Source: a bacterium (lineage in GTDB: Bacteria; Sumerlaeota; Sumerlaeia; SLMS01; JAHLLQ01). Taken from it: a stretch of DNA of 64,000 bases. The first letter of the stretch is position 1. Each line of letters begins with the position of its first letter. The stretch is taken from positions 347,171 to 411,170 of the forward strand of contig JAHLLQ010000005.1 of assembly GCA_020444065.1 (NCBI GenBank), given 5' to 3'. The notes under the pieces were generated by a model. It made no database searches. It saw only the letters and a program-made list of their open reading frames with translations, and was not told the DNA's origin. Shown in pieces: positions 36,770-44,871 of the stretch. The translations under genes and the position numbers were made by a program.

Positions 36770-37340
36770 CACTCTCTTCGAGTAGAACCCCTCTTCTGGT
36801 CGGCGATCACTGATGTCGCCAGAGGATGCCCTTCCGCGAAGAAGGGCATCGTCCGAGGCACCATTGGGCTCCCCTTCTCCTGGGTGCAGGTCTTCATCGA
36901 TGGTGATCTCCTCAATGAAGAGAATGCCCTCACGGTCTTCTCCCTGGGTGTGACCTCGGTAGTAGAAGACCTCTTACATGAAGAGATCTTCTTCCCGACC
37001 TTCTGCTGGATGATCATCTGTGCCGAAGAGAAGAAGGCGGGCTGGGAGGGCTGGAACACGCCCTTTCCCGAAGAATCCCCTTCAATTGCAGGGGTCTTCC
37101 AGGACCTTCATGGTGCGCCGCCTTCTGTGAAGGAGGACTTCCTTCGAGGAAGGGCTCCGGGGATCTGCGCCCGAGTGGAAGACCACTTTTGCGAAAAGCT
37201 CTTCTTCAACCGCATGCGGGTGAAGGTCTTCTTCCAGAAGGTCTCGAAGACCACCCCCAATGAAGGGGATGTCTTCATCCCGAAGATCATCATCACGAAG
37301 AAGAGGAGACGTGACTCTTCGGTAGAAGACCTCTTCCGCG
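36770..37340. repeat. Array of short hairpins on a GAAGAC/GTCTTC theme
   Basis: Most of the 829-base stretch between tRNA and integrase (36585-37413) has no credible gene but is full of short inverted repeats: GATGCCCTTC (36825/36841); GGTCTTCT / AGAAGACC (36934/36964); AGAAGA-CTCTT / AAGAG-TCTTCT (36964-36992); AGTGG / CCACT (37174/37183); CTTTT / AAAAG (37186/37194); CTTC-CCGC / GCGG-GAAG (37204-37225); GGTCTTC / GAAGACC (37225/37246); TCTTC / GAAGA (37272/37282 and 37316/37325). The hexamer GAAGAC or its complement occurs nine times in about 450 bases. Could be a structured RNA, recombination arms or protein-binding array. Confidence 0.7.
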
Positions 37341-37383
37341 GCTGGCCCAAGGATCGAGCAGAGAGTCAGATACACTGTTATTG

Positions 37384-37414
37384 TGGAGGCATCTCAAACA
37401 AGGAGAAGCCTCCA
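37384..37414 (+). promoter_or_regulatory. Inverted repeat enclosing the integrase ribosome site
   Basis: TGGAGGC (37384) pairs with GCCTCCA (37408), whose last base is the A of the integrase ATG; the ribosome site AGGAGA lies in the loop. Folding would hinder initiation. Confidence 0.5.
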
Positions 37415-38655
37415 TGGCAAAGACCTACCACCCCAAGTACTACGCCGAGCCCGTAAAGGGTACCGGCCACACCTACATCAACCCGAAGACCGGCGAGAAG
37501 AAGACGTGCAAGGGCGTCGCATGGTATCTGGACTTCAAGAATGCCGAAGGAAAACGCGAGCGGAAGAAGGTGCATGAAGGGCTCTGCACCTGCCCGCCCC
37601 GCCACAAGGGAGCTTGCCCGCATGAGCGTCTTGCCCAGGAAGCCCTTGCCGCTGTGCTGAATGCCTCTGGCTCGATCGAGGATACCCTGGCCGAAGCCGC
37701 GAAGGACCTGTCGATCGCGAACTTTGCCAATCGTCACCTTCACAAGGTCGAGTTGGGGAACAAGCACTGTGGGCGCAACAAGCAGAACGTCCGTCTCTCC
37801 ATCGACACATTTGTGGAATTCTGCGACCGGTATGGCCTTGAATACCTCGACGAAATCAAGCGTGCGCACATCGAAGACTTCCGCGACGAGTTGGCTGCTC
37901 GTCGGAAGGCCAACGGCGACCCTTACAAGAGTCGCACGACGAACCGTTACCTTTGTGATGTGCGGGCGATGCTTTACAAGGCGCTGGATCAGGAACTGAT
38001 CGACAAGAATCCCGCAGCATCGAAGGGTAGGAATGATGATCTGTTCCTTCCGGAGGACGACTCGAAGCCCATGACCATCTTCACTAAGGAAGAACTCCAG
38101 ATTCTCCTGTCACTGGATGAAGAAGCTCTGAAGAAGCACTTCACCAAGAACTACCGGGTCGTTCGGGAAATGATTATCGTCTTCTATCGCACCGGCCTTC
38201 GCCTGGGAGAGCTGACGAACCTCACCTTTCATCAGGTCCGGTACAACCGCATCTACATCGAGCCGCATGACGGCTGGAAGCCGAAGTGGGGCATTCGGCG
38301 TCAGGTGCCCATGGATGAGACGGTTGCGGAATTGATCCGCGTTCGTAGGGAAGAGTTTCCCAGCGCGAAGTACGTTTTTGAAACTTCCTCGGGCACCAAG
38401 TTCGAGGAGAAGAATGTCAGGGATGACTTCAAGAAGCTCTTCGACTCCTTGGGAATTGTCGGCGATACAGGGGAAGGCGTCAGCACGCACTGCTTCCGCC
38501 ACACGTATGCGACGACCTGCCTGAACGATGACGTGCCCATCACCACTGTCTCCCTTTGGCTTGGGCATCGTAATATTCAGATGACGATGAGGTACTTCCA
38601 CAGGATCAAGGCTCTGACGGATTCCCAGATCAAGAAGGTGAAGTTCGTCGGATAA
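37414..38655 (+). CDS. Tyrosine recombinase / integrase
   Basis: A 413-residue phage-type integrase. Catalytic residues are visible: Arg in TGLRLGELTNLTF (about residue 263), the hairpin Lys/Arg region GIRRQVPM, HCFRHTYATT with the HXXR box (about 360-366), LGHRNIQMTMRYFH with the second His and the nucleophile Tyr. A Cys-rich N-terminal segment (CTCPPRHKGACPHE) precedes a SAM-like core-binding domain. The ATG has AAGGAGA nine bases upstream, within an inverted repeat. Its position after a tRNA-Gly is typical for site-specific integration into the tRNA 3' end. Confidence 0.95.
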   Translation: MAKTYHPKYYAEPVKGTGHTYINPKTGEKKTCKGVAWYLDFKNAEGKRERKKVHEGLCTCPPRHKGACPHERLAQEALAAVLNASGSIEDTLAEAAKDLSIANFANRHLHKVELGNKHCGRNKQNVRLSIDTFVEFCDRYGLEYLDEIKRAHIEDFRDELAARRKANGDPYKSRTTNRYLCDVRAMLYKALDQELIDKNPAASKGRNDDLFLPEDDSKPMTIFTKEELQILLSLDEEALKKHFTKNYRVVREMIIVFYRTGLRLGELTNLTFHQVRYNRIYIEPHDGWKPKWGIRRQVPMDETVAELIRVRREEFPSAKYVFETSSGTKFEEKNVRDDFKKLFDSLGIVGDTGEGVSTHCFRHTYATTCLNDDVPITTVSLWLGHRNIQMTMRYFHRIKALTDSQIKKVKFVG

Positions 38656-38686
38656 GCAGCAACTGAACTGCAAACCATCAACTCGG

Positions 38687-38714
38687 AGGCCTCTAGGATT
38701 CCCAGGGGGCCTTT
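38687..38714. terminator. Possible terminator between convergent genes
   Basis: AGGCCTC / GGGGCCT with a twelve-base loop followed by TTTACTTG on the + strand, between the integrase and excisionase-like genes. Confidence 0.45.
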
Positions 38715-39237
38715 ACTTGTTTCGGAGGAAGCCGTTCTGGGCAAAGCGAAACTTGGACTTTGGCTGCACTTCTGAGGAAGTGGCCTGGCGGGCTTCCAGG
38801 TCTTCAACCCACTCACGTAGAAATCGCAGCGCTCTCTTTTTCTTACCCATTCCCTGATTGAGGTCGATCGCCTGTAGCTTCCCTGCCTCTACCATCTTTG
38901 TCACTTCTTTTGGCGATGATTTCAAGATTTCAGCGACTTGGGAGCGAGTGAGATAAGCGCTCTTCTCATCTGAAGTGGTTCTGTGCGCTCTTTGCTCCCC
39001 GCAGGAAGCCTCATCATAGAGACCTTGGACCAGATTGTCCACCTGCCGACCAGAGAAGAGGCCATCGATGGAAGTGGTCTTTGGGATGATCAATCGCAGA
39101 AGAGTGGCGGGAAGAAGCTCCTCCAACTCGTCCCTCGTGTAGAGCTTGTGCGGGTCGATTCTGGGACCGGAGGCGATCATGGTCAGGTACCTGGTGATTG
39201 AAGGTGCGATGGCCTTGGCGGCCACCACGTCCATCAT
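38713..39237 (-). CDS. Excisionase-like HTH protein
   Basis: A 174-residue protein. The C-terminal half is a helix-turn-helix of the MerR/excisionase (HTH_17) kind: YLTRSQVAEILKSSPKEVTK followed by MVEAGKLQAIDL and a wing. The N-terminal part (about 1-90) has no recognised domain. Its position next to and convergent with the integrase suggests it directs excision or represses the element's genes. Start at 39237 or the adjacent Met at 39234. One copy of the 34-nt repeat lies about 150 bases upstream. Confidence 0.65.
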   Translation of the reverse strand: MMDVVAAKAIAPSITRYLTMIASGPRIDPHKLYTRDELEELLPATLLRLIIPKTTSIDGLFSGRQVDNLVQGLYDEASCGEQRAHRTTSDEKSAYLTRSQVAEILKSSPKEVTKMVEAGKLQAIDLNQGMGKKKRALRFLREWVEDLEARQATSSEVQPKSKFRFAQNGFLRNK

Positions 39238-39386
39238 CGCAGGCCCTAAACAGTTCTGACCGATGTTCGCTCTTCTTCAACCGGGCCCCGTGACCTTCAT
39301 GAACAGCGCCTACAGTCAAGGGCCCACTCCTGCATCATCTCGGTGAACCAAGGGGCAGCCACACCTGTGGTACCGTGATGAAGGGA

Positions 39387-39420
39387 ATGAAGGCGCACAT
39401 GTGCAGCAGATACGCGCCTC
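39387..39420. repeat. 34-nt repeat, copy A
   Basis: Begins atgaaggcgcacatgtgcag; shares the cagcagat core with copies B-D. Flanks AGGCGC / GCGCCT pair around the core. Confidence 0.6.
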
Positions 39421-39446
39421 TACTCGACAGCCCGCAAGAAAAGGAA

Positions 39447-39473
39447 GAAGGCCGAGACAGTGCCCCGGCCTTC
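39447..39473 (-). terminator. Intrinsic terminator of the 173-residue unknown gene
   Basis: GAAGGCCG / CGGCCTTC, followed on the minus strand by TTCCTTTTCTT, 31 bases past the stop. Confidence 0.7.
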
Positions 39474-39503
39474 CAATGGATGAACTGCTGTTCCAGCCGG
39501 ATT

Positions 39504-40025
39504 CTACTGATCACGGAGGGCCTTGATAAGGTCGACGACCCTCACCCCATCTCCAAGCAGGCTGCTCATCGTTTCCTCAACCCGCTCCTCATCATCGTCT
39601 ACCTCGTTGGCAAGGGCGCGAAAGAGAGCCTCCAGGAACCCTGACCAGTCGACGGGAACCTCCGGGCTACTCATGGTGGGCTCTTCACCAGGGGCCGCCA
39701 AGAAGTGATAGTTCCAGCCCGAAATGTAGGCCTCGCTGTCAGTTACGAAGATCTCGGCGTGGTGCCAGATGCAATGGAAGTCCTTCTTGATGACTCGCCC
39801 CATGGGAATAGGGGGACACGTATCCCAGTTGAGGTCGTAGACGAGGAGTTCTTCCCAATGGATGGGGTTGGAGTCGTCCCAGTTGTGCCACAGGTAGCGG
39901 GGTTCGCCACCCCAGTTGGTCCACTCCCGCGGATATTCGATGTCGATTACTGGGTACTGGCGCATCCCCTCGGTGATTTCCTCGGGATCAATGTTCCAGT
40001 TCGTGCTCTTGGATTCACTGTTCAT
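39504..40025 (-). CDS. Unknown acidic protein (element accessory gene)
   Basis: A 173-residue acidic, Trp-rich protein (for example YLWHNWDDSNPIHWEELL and WNYHFLAAPGEEP), with an Asp/Glu-rich stretch ANEVDDDEERVEET near the C terminus. No family recognised, no signal peptide or membrane segment. ATG 40025 has TAGGAGC eight bases upstream; the frame is open a further 165 bases but has no ribosome site there. It has its own terminator, and repeat copy B lies about 130 bases upstream. Position beside the integrase suggests an accessory or regulatory role in the element. Confidence 0.55.
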   Translation of the reverse strand: MNSESKSTNWNIDPEEITEGMRQYPVIDIEYPREWTNWGGEPRYLWHNWDDSNPIHWEELLVYDLNWDTCPPIPMGRVIKKDFHCIWHHAEIFVTDSEAYISGWNYHFLAAPGEEPTMSSPEVPVDWSGFLEALFRALANEVDDDEERVEETMSSLLGDGVRVVDLIKALRDQ

Positions 40026-40156
40026 TTCAGTGCTCCTAATTGAGATGTGGTCACCGAGGCAGCTCTGCCCGATGACTCTGAGGCCGTGTCTTGACCTCGA
40101 TCCCACCATCTCACGCTCTTCACCTTCCTGCTCGATTGGGCACGGATAGCTATACA

Positions 40157-40190
40157 ATGAAGACGCATATATGCAGCAGATCTGCATCAC
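40157..40190. repeat. 34-nt repeat, copy B
   Basis: Begins atgaagacgcatatatgcag; core forms ATGCAG-cagat-CTGCAT, a perfect six-pair hairpin. Read as a peptide it opens a 33-residue frame ending at 40258. The 589-base gap 40026-40614 contains copies B and C and a leader hairpin but no convincing gene. Confidence 0.65.
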
Positions 40191-40406
40191 TAAAACAGCG
40201 TTTTCGCAGTCTACCCATCCCCAGATCGATCAGACGTGAAGTAGGCGAGGAGCTATAACAACGCGACCAATGGCACCCGGAGTAGGGAGAAGAAGAGAGT
40301 CAGGTTCATGGAACAGCTTCGAGGCAACGACGACTCTTGAACCGTCCCCTTACCTCTTGGCTGGCAGCGCTTACGACCCCGGAGAGATAGTCGGAAGTGC
40401 AAGACC

Positions 40407-40440
40407 ATGAAGACGGAGATGAGCAGCAAATCTGCTTCTC
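40407..40440. repeat. 34-nt repeat, copy C
   Basis: Begins atgaagacggagatgagcag; GGAGA-tg-AGCAG pairs with CTGCT-TCTCC around loop CAAAT, and outer GAAGA / TCTTC extends the stem to 40446. Confidence 0.6.
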
Positions 40441-40571
40441 CATCTTCCTGCTTCCGTGGGCTACTATTCCGGATTCAAAGTCCGCCTGGTCCGAAGAGCG
40501 ACCAACAACCCCGACCAGGGAATCGATGAAGGGGGCCCTGAAACGAGATTCCTTATCTGCCCTACAGTGGA

Positions 40572-40589
40572 GCGAGGGTGCGCCCTCGC
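40572..40589 (+). promoter_or_regulatory. Leader hairpin before the coiled-coil gene
   Basis: Perfect GCGAGGG / CCCTCGC with loop TGCG, about 10 bases before the AAGGAGAA ribosome site of the gene at 40615. Confidence 0.5.
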
Positions 40590-40614
40590 ATTTCACGAGA
40601 AGGAGAATCCGACC

Positions 40615-40983
40615 ATGGATTTTCAGACCCTGAAGCAAGACTACGACGAACAGCAGGAAGAGTTTCGCGATCTGGTTGTGGACGCGACCAACCTCCTCTT
40701 GGCAAAGGCCTTGGATCGCATCTCCGAGGAAGGTGAGGAGCGTCTCGAAGATCTCCTCGACCAGATGCGCACAATTGAGAAAGAGCAGGTCCGCATCCTC
40801 CCGGTGCTTATCAAGGAAAAGAAGCGCGAGTTGGATACCATCCAGAAGAACTTCGACGACGGGACTGAGGACTGGCTTGAAACCATGCTCAGCAGCATGG
40901 GAGTTGAGGAAGACCTCAACGAAATGCTGTGCCGTTTTGCCGAACTCAGGGCGGGTCAGGAAGTGACTCCCCCGCACCTGTAA
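40615..40983 (+). CDS. Small coiled-coil protein, unknown
   Basis: A 122-residue, mostly helical, strongly charged protein (MDFQTLKQDYDEQQEEF ... IKEKKRELDTIQKNFDDG) with heptad-like spacing and no recognised domain. ATG 40615 has AAGGAGAA about seven bases upstream, which is strong support for expression. A UUCG-loop terminator follows. Repeat copy C lies about 200 bases upstream. The role in the element is unknown. Confidence 0.65.
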   Translation: MDFQTLKQDYDEQQEEFRDLVVDATNLLLAKALDRISEEGEERLEDLLDQMRTIEKEQVRILPVLIKEKKRELDTIQKNFDDGTEDWLETMLSSMGVEEDLNEMLCRFAELRAGQEVTPPHL

Positions 40984-41013
40984 CAACGCTGAATCCCCCC
41001 CCCACTTGCAACG

Positions 41014-41041
41014 GATCGCCAGGCCCTTCGGGTCTGGCGAT
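41014..41041 (+). terminator. UUCG-loop hairpin, probable terminator
   Basis: ATCGCCAGGCCC-TTCG-GGTCTGGCGAT, 11 pairs closing a UUCG tetraloop, 30 bases after the coiled-coil gene; the T-run is weak. Confidence 0.65.
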
Positions 41042-41413
41042 TCGCTTGATTAGAGTATTCGCTACGTTGATGCCACAAGGAGAACACTGAGATTCCAACA
41101 CGCCCCGACGCCTGTAGTTCGAGGCTCAACATCCGGCATGCACGAGTACGAACGAATCTGCTCTCGACGTGAACAAGGAAACGTTGATTTCGACGTGCCG
41201 CGCTCGAAAAGGGAAAACTGTCAGGATCGCGAAATCATGCTCCCAACGTTACACGAGATGAAGCGCGAAGAGGTTCGACAATACGAAGCTTGCATGGGGA
41301 AGCACTTCTGGAATCGAGCCGGTCCCGTCAGGAACTCCATCCCGCAACACACAGATAGAGGGAGGGCAGCGCATCGACTCACCAAGAGATGCCCTACCCT
41401 GATATGAAGAGTG

Positions 41414-41461
41414 CCAGCGGGCCTTCGTCGCCCTTGGTCGGTCCCGGCGAGGGCCCGCTGG
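41414..41461 (+). promoter_or_regulatory. Long leader hairpin before the polymerase gene
   Basis: CCAGCGGGCC / GGCCCGCTGG, a perfect ten-pair stem with inner TCGCC / GGCGA pairing, ending 24 bases before ATG 41486. The 40984-41485 gap also holds the UUCG hairpin; the 89-codon open frame in it lacks support. Confidence 0.55.
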
Positions 41462-41485
41462 TGATCTCAGACAGGACTGACCAAC

Positions 41486-43294
41486 ATGACTACTGCATAC
41501 AGCCTCCCGTATTGGTACCAACCAAAGGCCGCTCGCGACTACCTTCTTGAGATCTGCCATGGCGATGTCCGAACCATGCGTGGTCTCGCGCAAATCCTCT
41601 ACGGTACATTCTGTCTCGATACGCACGAGAAAATCGCTCATGGCCTCCACATCGGAGTGGCGATCCCCTACACCGTCTGGCGTTCGATCGGCATCAGCCC
41701 TTACGATCTCGATGCCATCGGCCTGCTCCGCCCTGGATGGGAGCATTATGTTCAGGGAAACCTTGAGGCCGATGTCCAGGGGCAATGCCGCCGGTTCAAA
41801 CTGGACAACACCTTCCTCATCAACTACTTGAGGCTCTGCTTGGAACACATGGACGAGAACTCGTGCGTCAACGTCATCGATGGCGAGAGCTACAAGACCA
41901 GGCGCTTTGAACGCTCACCGAAGGTAAAGAGGAGAAGTGGGCGGCCCATGCGCACCGGCAGAGCCAAGGTCAACTGGGCCGCGGGCTTGGCGAGAGCCTA
42001 TGATCTTCTGCGCATTGCTGAAGCCCTGACCTCTCCCAGACACCGCGCACGCGCCATACAGGCGATCAGGTGTCTTCAGGGTATCCGGAGTCAGCCCAGC
42101 TTCCGGTTTAGCAGAAACGAACCGGGGATGGCCTCGTACATTCCAGTATACCATCGGGTGGAATGCGGTGGGCGCTGGTATGAGAAGGACAGTGGATTTC
42201 AGGGCCTCCCGGAGTGCATCAAGGCCGCTCTCTTGATCGGTACGGACCAGATCAACTCCGACCTCAAGAGCTGCCACATTGCAGCGGCAGTGGCTCTCGC
42301 GGGCGAGATCAACGCTCATGCCGGGTACCAAGAGCACTACCACCTCATGGTCAAAGGCCTTCAGGCCACAGACGCCGAAAAGGAGAGGGGCCTGTTCGGG
42401 GTACGTGATCTCCTGAAATTGAAGTCGGCCTACGACCGCATTGCTCAGGCCGCTGAGTTGCCGCGCAAGGTCGTGAAACGGTGCATTCTCGCCACGCTCT
42501 ATGGTGCGAACACCGGGCCTGGACTCTGGCGCAGCAAAGACGGCAAGCGCAGTTCCGGAGCCATCATGGCAACACTCCTCGATCACCATCAGGACAACTA
42601 CTGGGCCGCCCGGAAGAGCTACCACAGGCTCATGCCGCTCATGATTCACATCGTCGAGTTTGCCGGGACTCTGGAGGACACCATCAGCACAGTCATGGAC
42701 GAACCTGCTTGGTGGCGCAGGAGCAGAGGCAAGCTCCGCCAAATGGTACAGGTGGGGTACGGATCACTGATCAACGCAGTCGGGAGCAGGATCGAGATCA
42801 CCCTTCCTTCTACATCCAAGGAGGAAGATCGCAGGGCCATGTCACGTCGAGCCCTGTCACATATCCTGACAGGCATCGAACAGCACGCCATCGGTCATCT
42901 TCTTGACGTCCTCAAGGGCGAGGGCGTCACCGTCCTGCATCTGGAGCATGATGGCCTGGTGACCGACAGGGTCATCCCTCAAGTCTGCATCAAGTACATG
43001 ATCAACAAGAGCCTCATGCCCGACTACATGCACCTGGAAGCGAAGCCCTTCGACCTTGAAACAGAGGACGATGTGGAGAACCTCGCAAAGCAAATCCGCC
43101 CGAGAGGGCAGTCAACATCACGAGGCACCAGGCCCCAAGGAGTCCAGGGCCCCAGGACCCCCGCCCCACTACGCTGTGGAGAAAATGATGACTCTTCAGT
43201 ATTGTCTGCTGATTTTACTGGTCTTACAACAAAAGGGCGAGCGTCGCGAAATGGCAAATTGCTCTATGGAGAGAGAGGAAACCAGGCCCGATGA
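41486..43294 (+). CDS. Probable family A (T7/Pol I-like) nucleic acid polymerase
   Basis: A 602-residue protein with three motifs in the order of a right-hand polymerase palm. Motif A is TDQINSDLKSCHIAA (about residue 253). Motif B is RKVVKRCILATLYGAN (about 326), with R-x3-K-x7-YG spacing identical to T7 RNA polymerase and Pol I. Motif C is LEHDGLV (about 484), holding the His-Asp pair. LPECIKAALL before motif A recalls the family's LP..R segment. No exonuclease or primase domain is seen in the first 240 residues. Whether it makes DNA or RNA is not clear. It probably serves replication or transcription of the integrated element. A basic, low-complexity tail follows about residue 535. ATG 41486 has only a weak ribosome site. 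Confidence 0.6.
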   Translation: MTTAYSLPYWYQPKAARDYLLEICHGDVRTMRGLAQILYGTFCLDTHEKIAHGLHIGVAIPYTVWRSIGISPYDLDAIGLLRPGWEHYVQGNLEADVQGQCRRFKLDNTFLINYLRLCLEHMDENSCVNVIDGESYKTRRFERSPKVKRRSGRPMRTGRAKVNWAAGLARAYDLLRIAEALTSPRHRARAIQAIRCLQGIRSQPSFRFSRNEPGMASYIPVYHRVECGGRWYEKDSGFQGLPECIKAALLIGTDQINSDLKSCHIAAAVALAGEINAHAGYQEHYHLMVKGLQATDAEKERGLFGVRDLLKLKSAYDRIAQAAELPRKVVKRCILATLYGANTGPGLWRSKDGKRSSGAIMATLLDHHQDNYWAARKSYHRLMPLMIHIVEFAGTLEDTISTVMDEPAWWRRSRGKLRQMVQVGYGSLINAVGSRIEITLPSTSKEEDRRAMSRRALSHILTGIEQHAIGHLLDVLKGEGVTVLHLEHDGLVTDRVIPQVCIKYMINKSLMPDYMHLEAKPFDLETEDDVENLAKQIRPRGQSTSRGTRPQGVQGPRTPAPLRCGENDDSSVLSADFTGLTTKGRASRNGKLLYGERGNQAR

Positions 43295-43617
43295 GATCGC
43301 TGAGAAGGGGGTGCAGCCCTTCCAAAGCACCTCGCCGGGATCGGTGCGGGTTGTCCATGCGACAAAGTCATGGTGCGGACGAAGCCAAGAAGACGACAAC
43401 GCCGAGTTCCAAGATCCTTCGATGGGTCGGCCTCAGGGGCTACGAGCCTCACTTTGCGGAGATGATCATCTGCTCCTACCCAAGGGAGGCAGCGGTGACC
43501 GGAGTGGTCCATGTCATTCATGTTCCCTCAAGGAAGGGCAATCTTGATCCTGAATTCGGCATCCAAGTCTGCCACAACATACTCAAGAAAAGGGCTGACC
43601 TCGACCAACTCCGCTGA
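43291..43617 (+). CDS. Possible small protein coupled to the polymerase gene
   Basis: A 108-codon frame whose ATG overlaps the polymerase stop (ATGA). The product is basic at the N terminus, with a more protein-like middle (YEPHFAEMIICSYPREAAVTG). It overlaps 90 bases of a convergent gene that has a good ribosome site, so one of the two may be false. No family recognised. Confidence 0.3.
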   Translation: MRSLRRGCSPSKAPRRDRCGLSMRQSHGADEAKKTTTPSSKILRWVGLRGYEPHFAEMIICSYPREAAVTGVVHVIHVPSRKGNLDPEFGIQVCHNILKKRADLDQLR

Positions 43618-43917
43618 CAGCGGACTCGGATCGGCCAGACATTGGCGAATCATCATGCGCTCAAGGTAGCCGCGAAAAAGATCGGCTACTTCATGAGGAA
43701 GAACCAATTCGAGGAAAGTCCTGGGGTCCGCACCCTCCGTCTCCTCGTTACAAAAGACCCAGCCGCCGCTGCTGCCCACCCCGAAATGGTACCAGCCCGC
43801 TGTCTTCCGGCCCTGGGAGTCTCGCTCCCGCAACGCCACAGGAACTTCCCTTCCCTCTTTGAGCAGCCGCTTGCGTTCATCAACCGCCGCTTCGCCTTCG
43901 AGTATGATGCCGACCAT
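43528..43917 (-). CDS. Unknown small protein (element accessory gene)
   Basis: A 129-residue protein (MVGIILEGEAAVDERKRLL ... SSGGWVFCNEETEGADPRTF ... LVLPHEVADLFRGYLERM). No recognised family, no signal peptide or membrane segment. ATG 43917 has AAGGAG nine bases upstream, which decides the start over TTG 43935. It is the next minus-strand gene after the 150-residue unknown at 44419. Confidence 0.5.
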   Translation of the reverse strand: MVGIILEGEAAVDERKRLLKEGREVPVALRERDSQGRKTAGWYHFGVGSSGGWVFCNEETEGADPRTFLELVLPHEVADLFRGYLERMMIRQCLADPSPLSAELVEVSPFLEYVVADLDAEFRIKIALP

Positions 43918-44299
43918 GCCTGTGGACTCCTTCAATGTTGTTTCACTAATCTACTCCATTGGTGCATGAAGTGAAGCACGAACGCACCCCCCGTCACTTT
44001 GAAGTGATCGAGATGTTCCTCGCCGATTCTCGCTAGGCTGGGGAGCAAGGCTTGTCGTGTAGCCGCCGAGATCAATGTCACCGGGGGTAAAGCATGACAA
44101 CAACCGATGATCCGGGTGACACAAGGTGACCGCTAAGAGTAGAATCTGATTCTTCTGCTCCCGTTGGTCGGAAGACCGTTCCGAGCCCCCGATCTGATGC
44201 TGTCTGACAACCGCAATACTGACAATGACGAGCAAATGGGTGTCCATGACCGTCCACGAGAAGCGGTGGCTCCTTGAGAGTGAAAGGCGGGGATTGAGA

Positions 44300-44337
44300 G
44301 AGGGGACCGACACCCCCGAAGGCGTGCCGGTTCCCTC
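44300..44337. repeat. Large hairpin in intergenic region
   Basis: GAGGGGACCGACAC pairs with GTGCCGGTTCCCTC: 13 of 14 positions, one of them a wobble, with a ten-base loop. Confidence 0.6.
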
Positions 44338-44356
44338 GGTCAGCATGTGGAGACTT

Positions 44357-44390
44357 CTGTGGATTTCATCGACCTCGATGAAATCCACAG
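44357..44390. repeat. Near-perfect 34-bp palindrome
   Basis: CTGTGGATTTCATCGA and its exact complement TCGATGAAATCCACAG, separated by only CC, 29 bases past the stop of the minus-strand gene at 44419. No T-run follows, so it could be an operator, recombination site or rho-free pause rather than a simple terminator. The rest of 43918-44418 shows minor hairpins only. Confidence 0.7.
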
Positions 44391-44418
44391 AGGCGCGGAC
44401 AACCAGCCTCTTGCTGGC

Positions 44419-44871
44419 CTACTTTCCACCTGCGTTGAGGGCTTCCCTGATGTGGGACCTGCCTTCGGCGGCCAACTCTGCAACCGTGCCAGGGCGACGC
44501 TTTTCCGTCCGCTGAACGTGTTCGTAGTAGTTGAGATACTCCCACCGGTAAGCGCCCTGCATGTAGCTCTCCGCCCACTGAAGATGCTCGTCCATCTCGA
44601 TGAGTTCCATGGGATCGTTGTCGATGTTCCGGACCTCAACCTCGCCCCAGCACTTACGCTTGCTCACCGCGTGAAGGGCCATCGCCATGTCTTCGGTCGT
44701 GTCGTAGAACATGTTGTACCAGGCCTCTCCAATTTCCGAGGGACGGTAGTAGATGCGCACGTAACGAGGCAAACGCTGAGTCTCGCCAGCCTGTTGATCT
44801 CGAGGAGAGGGCTCGTTGATGGCGATGGCGGTGTTGATGATCTTGGGGTTGTTGCTTGCAGCACTCTTCAT
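44419..44871 (-). CDS. Unknown protein (element accessory gene)
   Basis: A 150-residue cytoplasmic protein (RLPRYVRIYYRPSEIGEAWY ... EVRNIDNDPMELIEMDEHLQ ... RTEKRRPGTVAELAAEGR), possibly alpha/beta. The C terminus looks like a DNA- or protein-binding helix but no family is recognised. ATG 44871 has AAGGGAGC ten bases upstream; the open frame extends 168 bases further without support. It diverges from the defence operon across 387 bases holding repeat copy D and two hairpins. Confidence 0.55.
   Translation of the reverse strand: MKSAASNNPKIINTAIAINEPSPRDQQAGETQRLPRYVRIYYRPSEIGEAWYNMFYDTTEDMAMALHAVSKRKCWGEVEVRNIDNDPMELIEMDEHLQWAESYMQGAYRWEYLNYYEHVQRTEKRRPGTVAELAAEGRSHIREALNAGGK

Noticed and set aside
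36770..37340. CRISPR array
   Set aside because: The hairpins are irregular in spacing and arm sequence, with no constant repeat or spacer length and no cas genes.
41138..41407. 89-codon frame before the polymerase gene
   Set aside because: No ribosome site and no protein-like pattern; the gap is better explained as a structured leader.
43951..44388. 145-codon minus-strand frame between accessory genes
   Set aside because: Its start lies in the 34-bp palindrome and it overlaps two hairpins; no ribosome site and low-complexity Ser/Arg-rich product.
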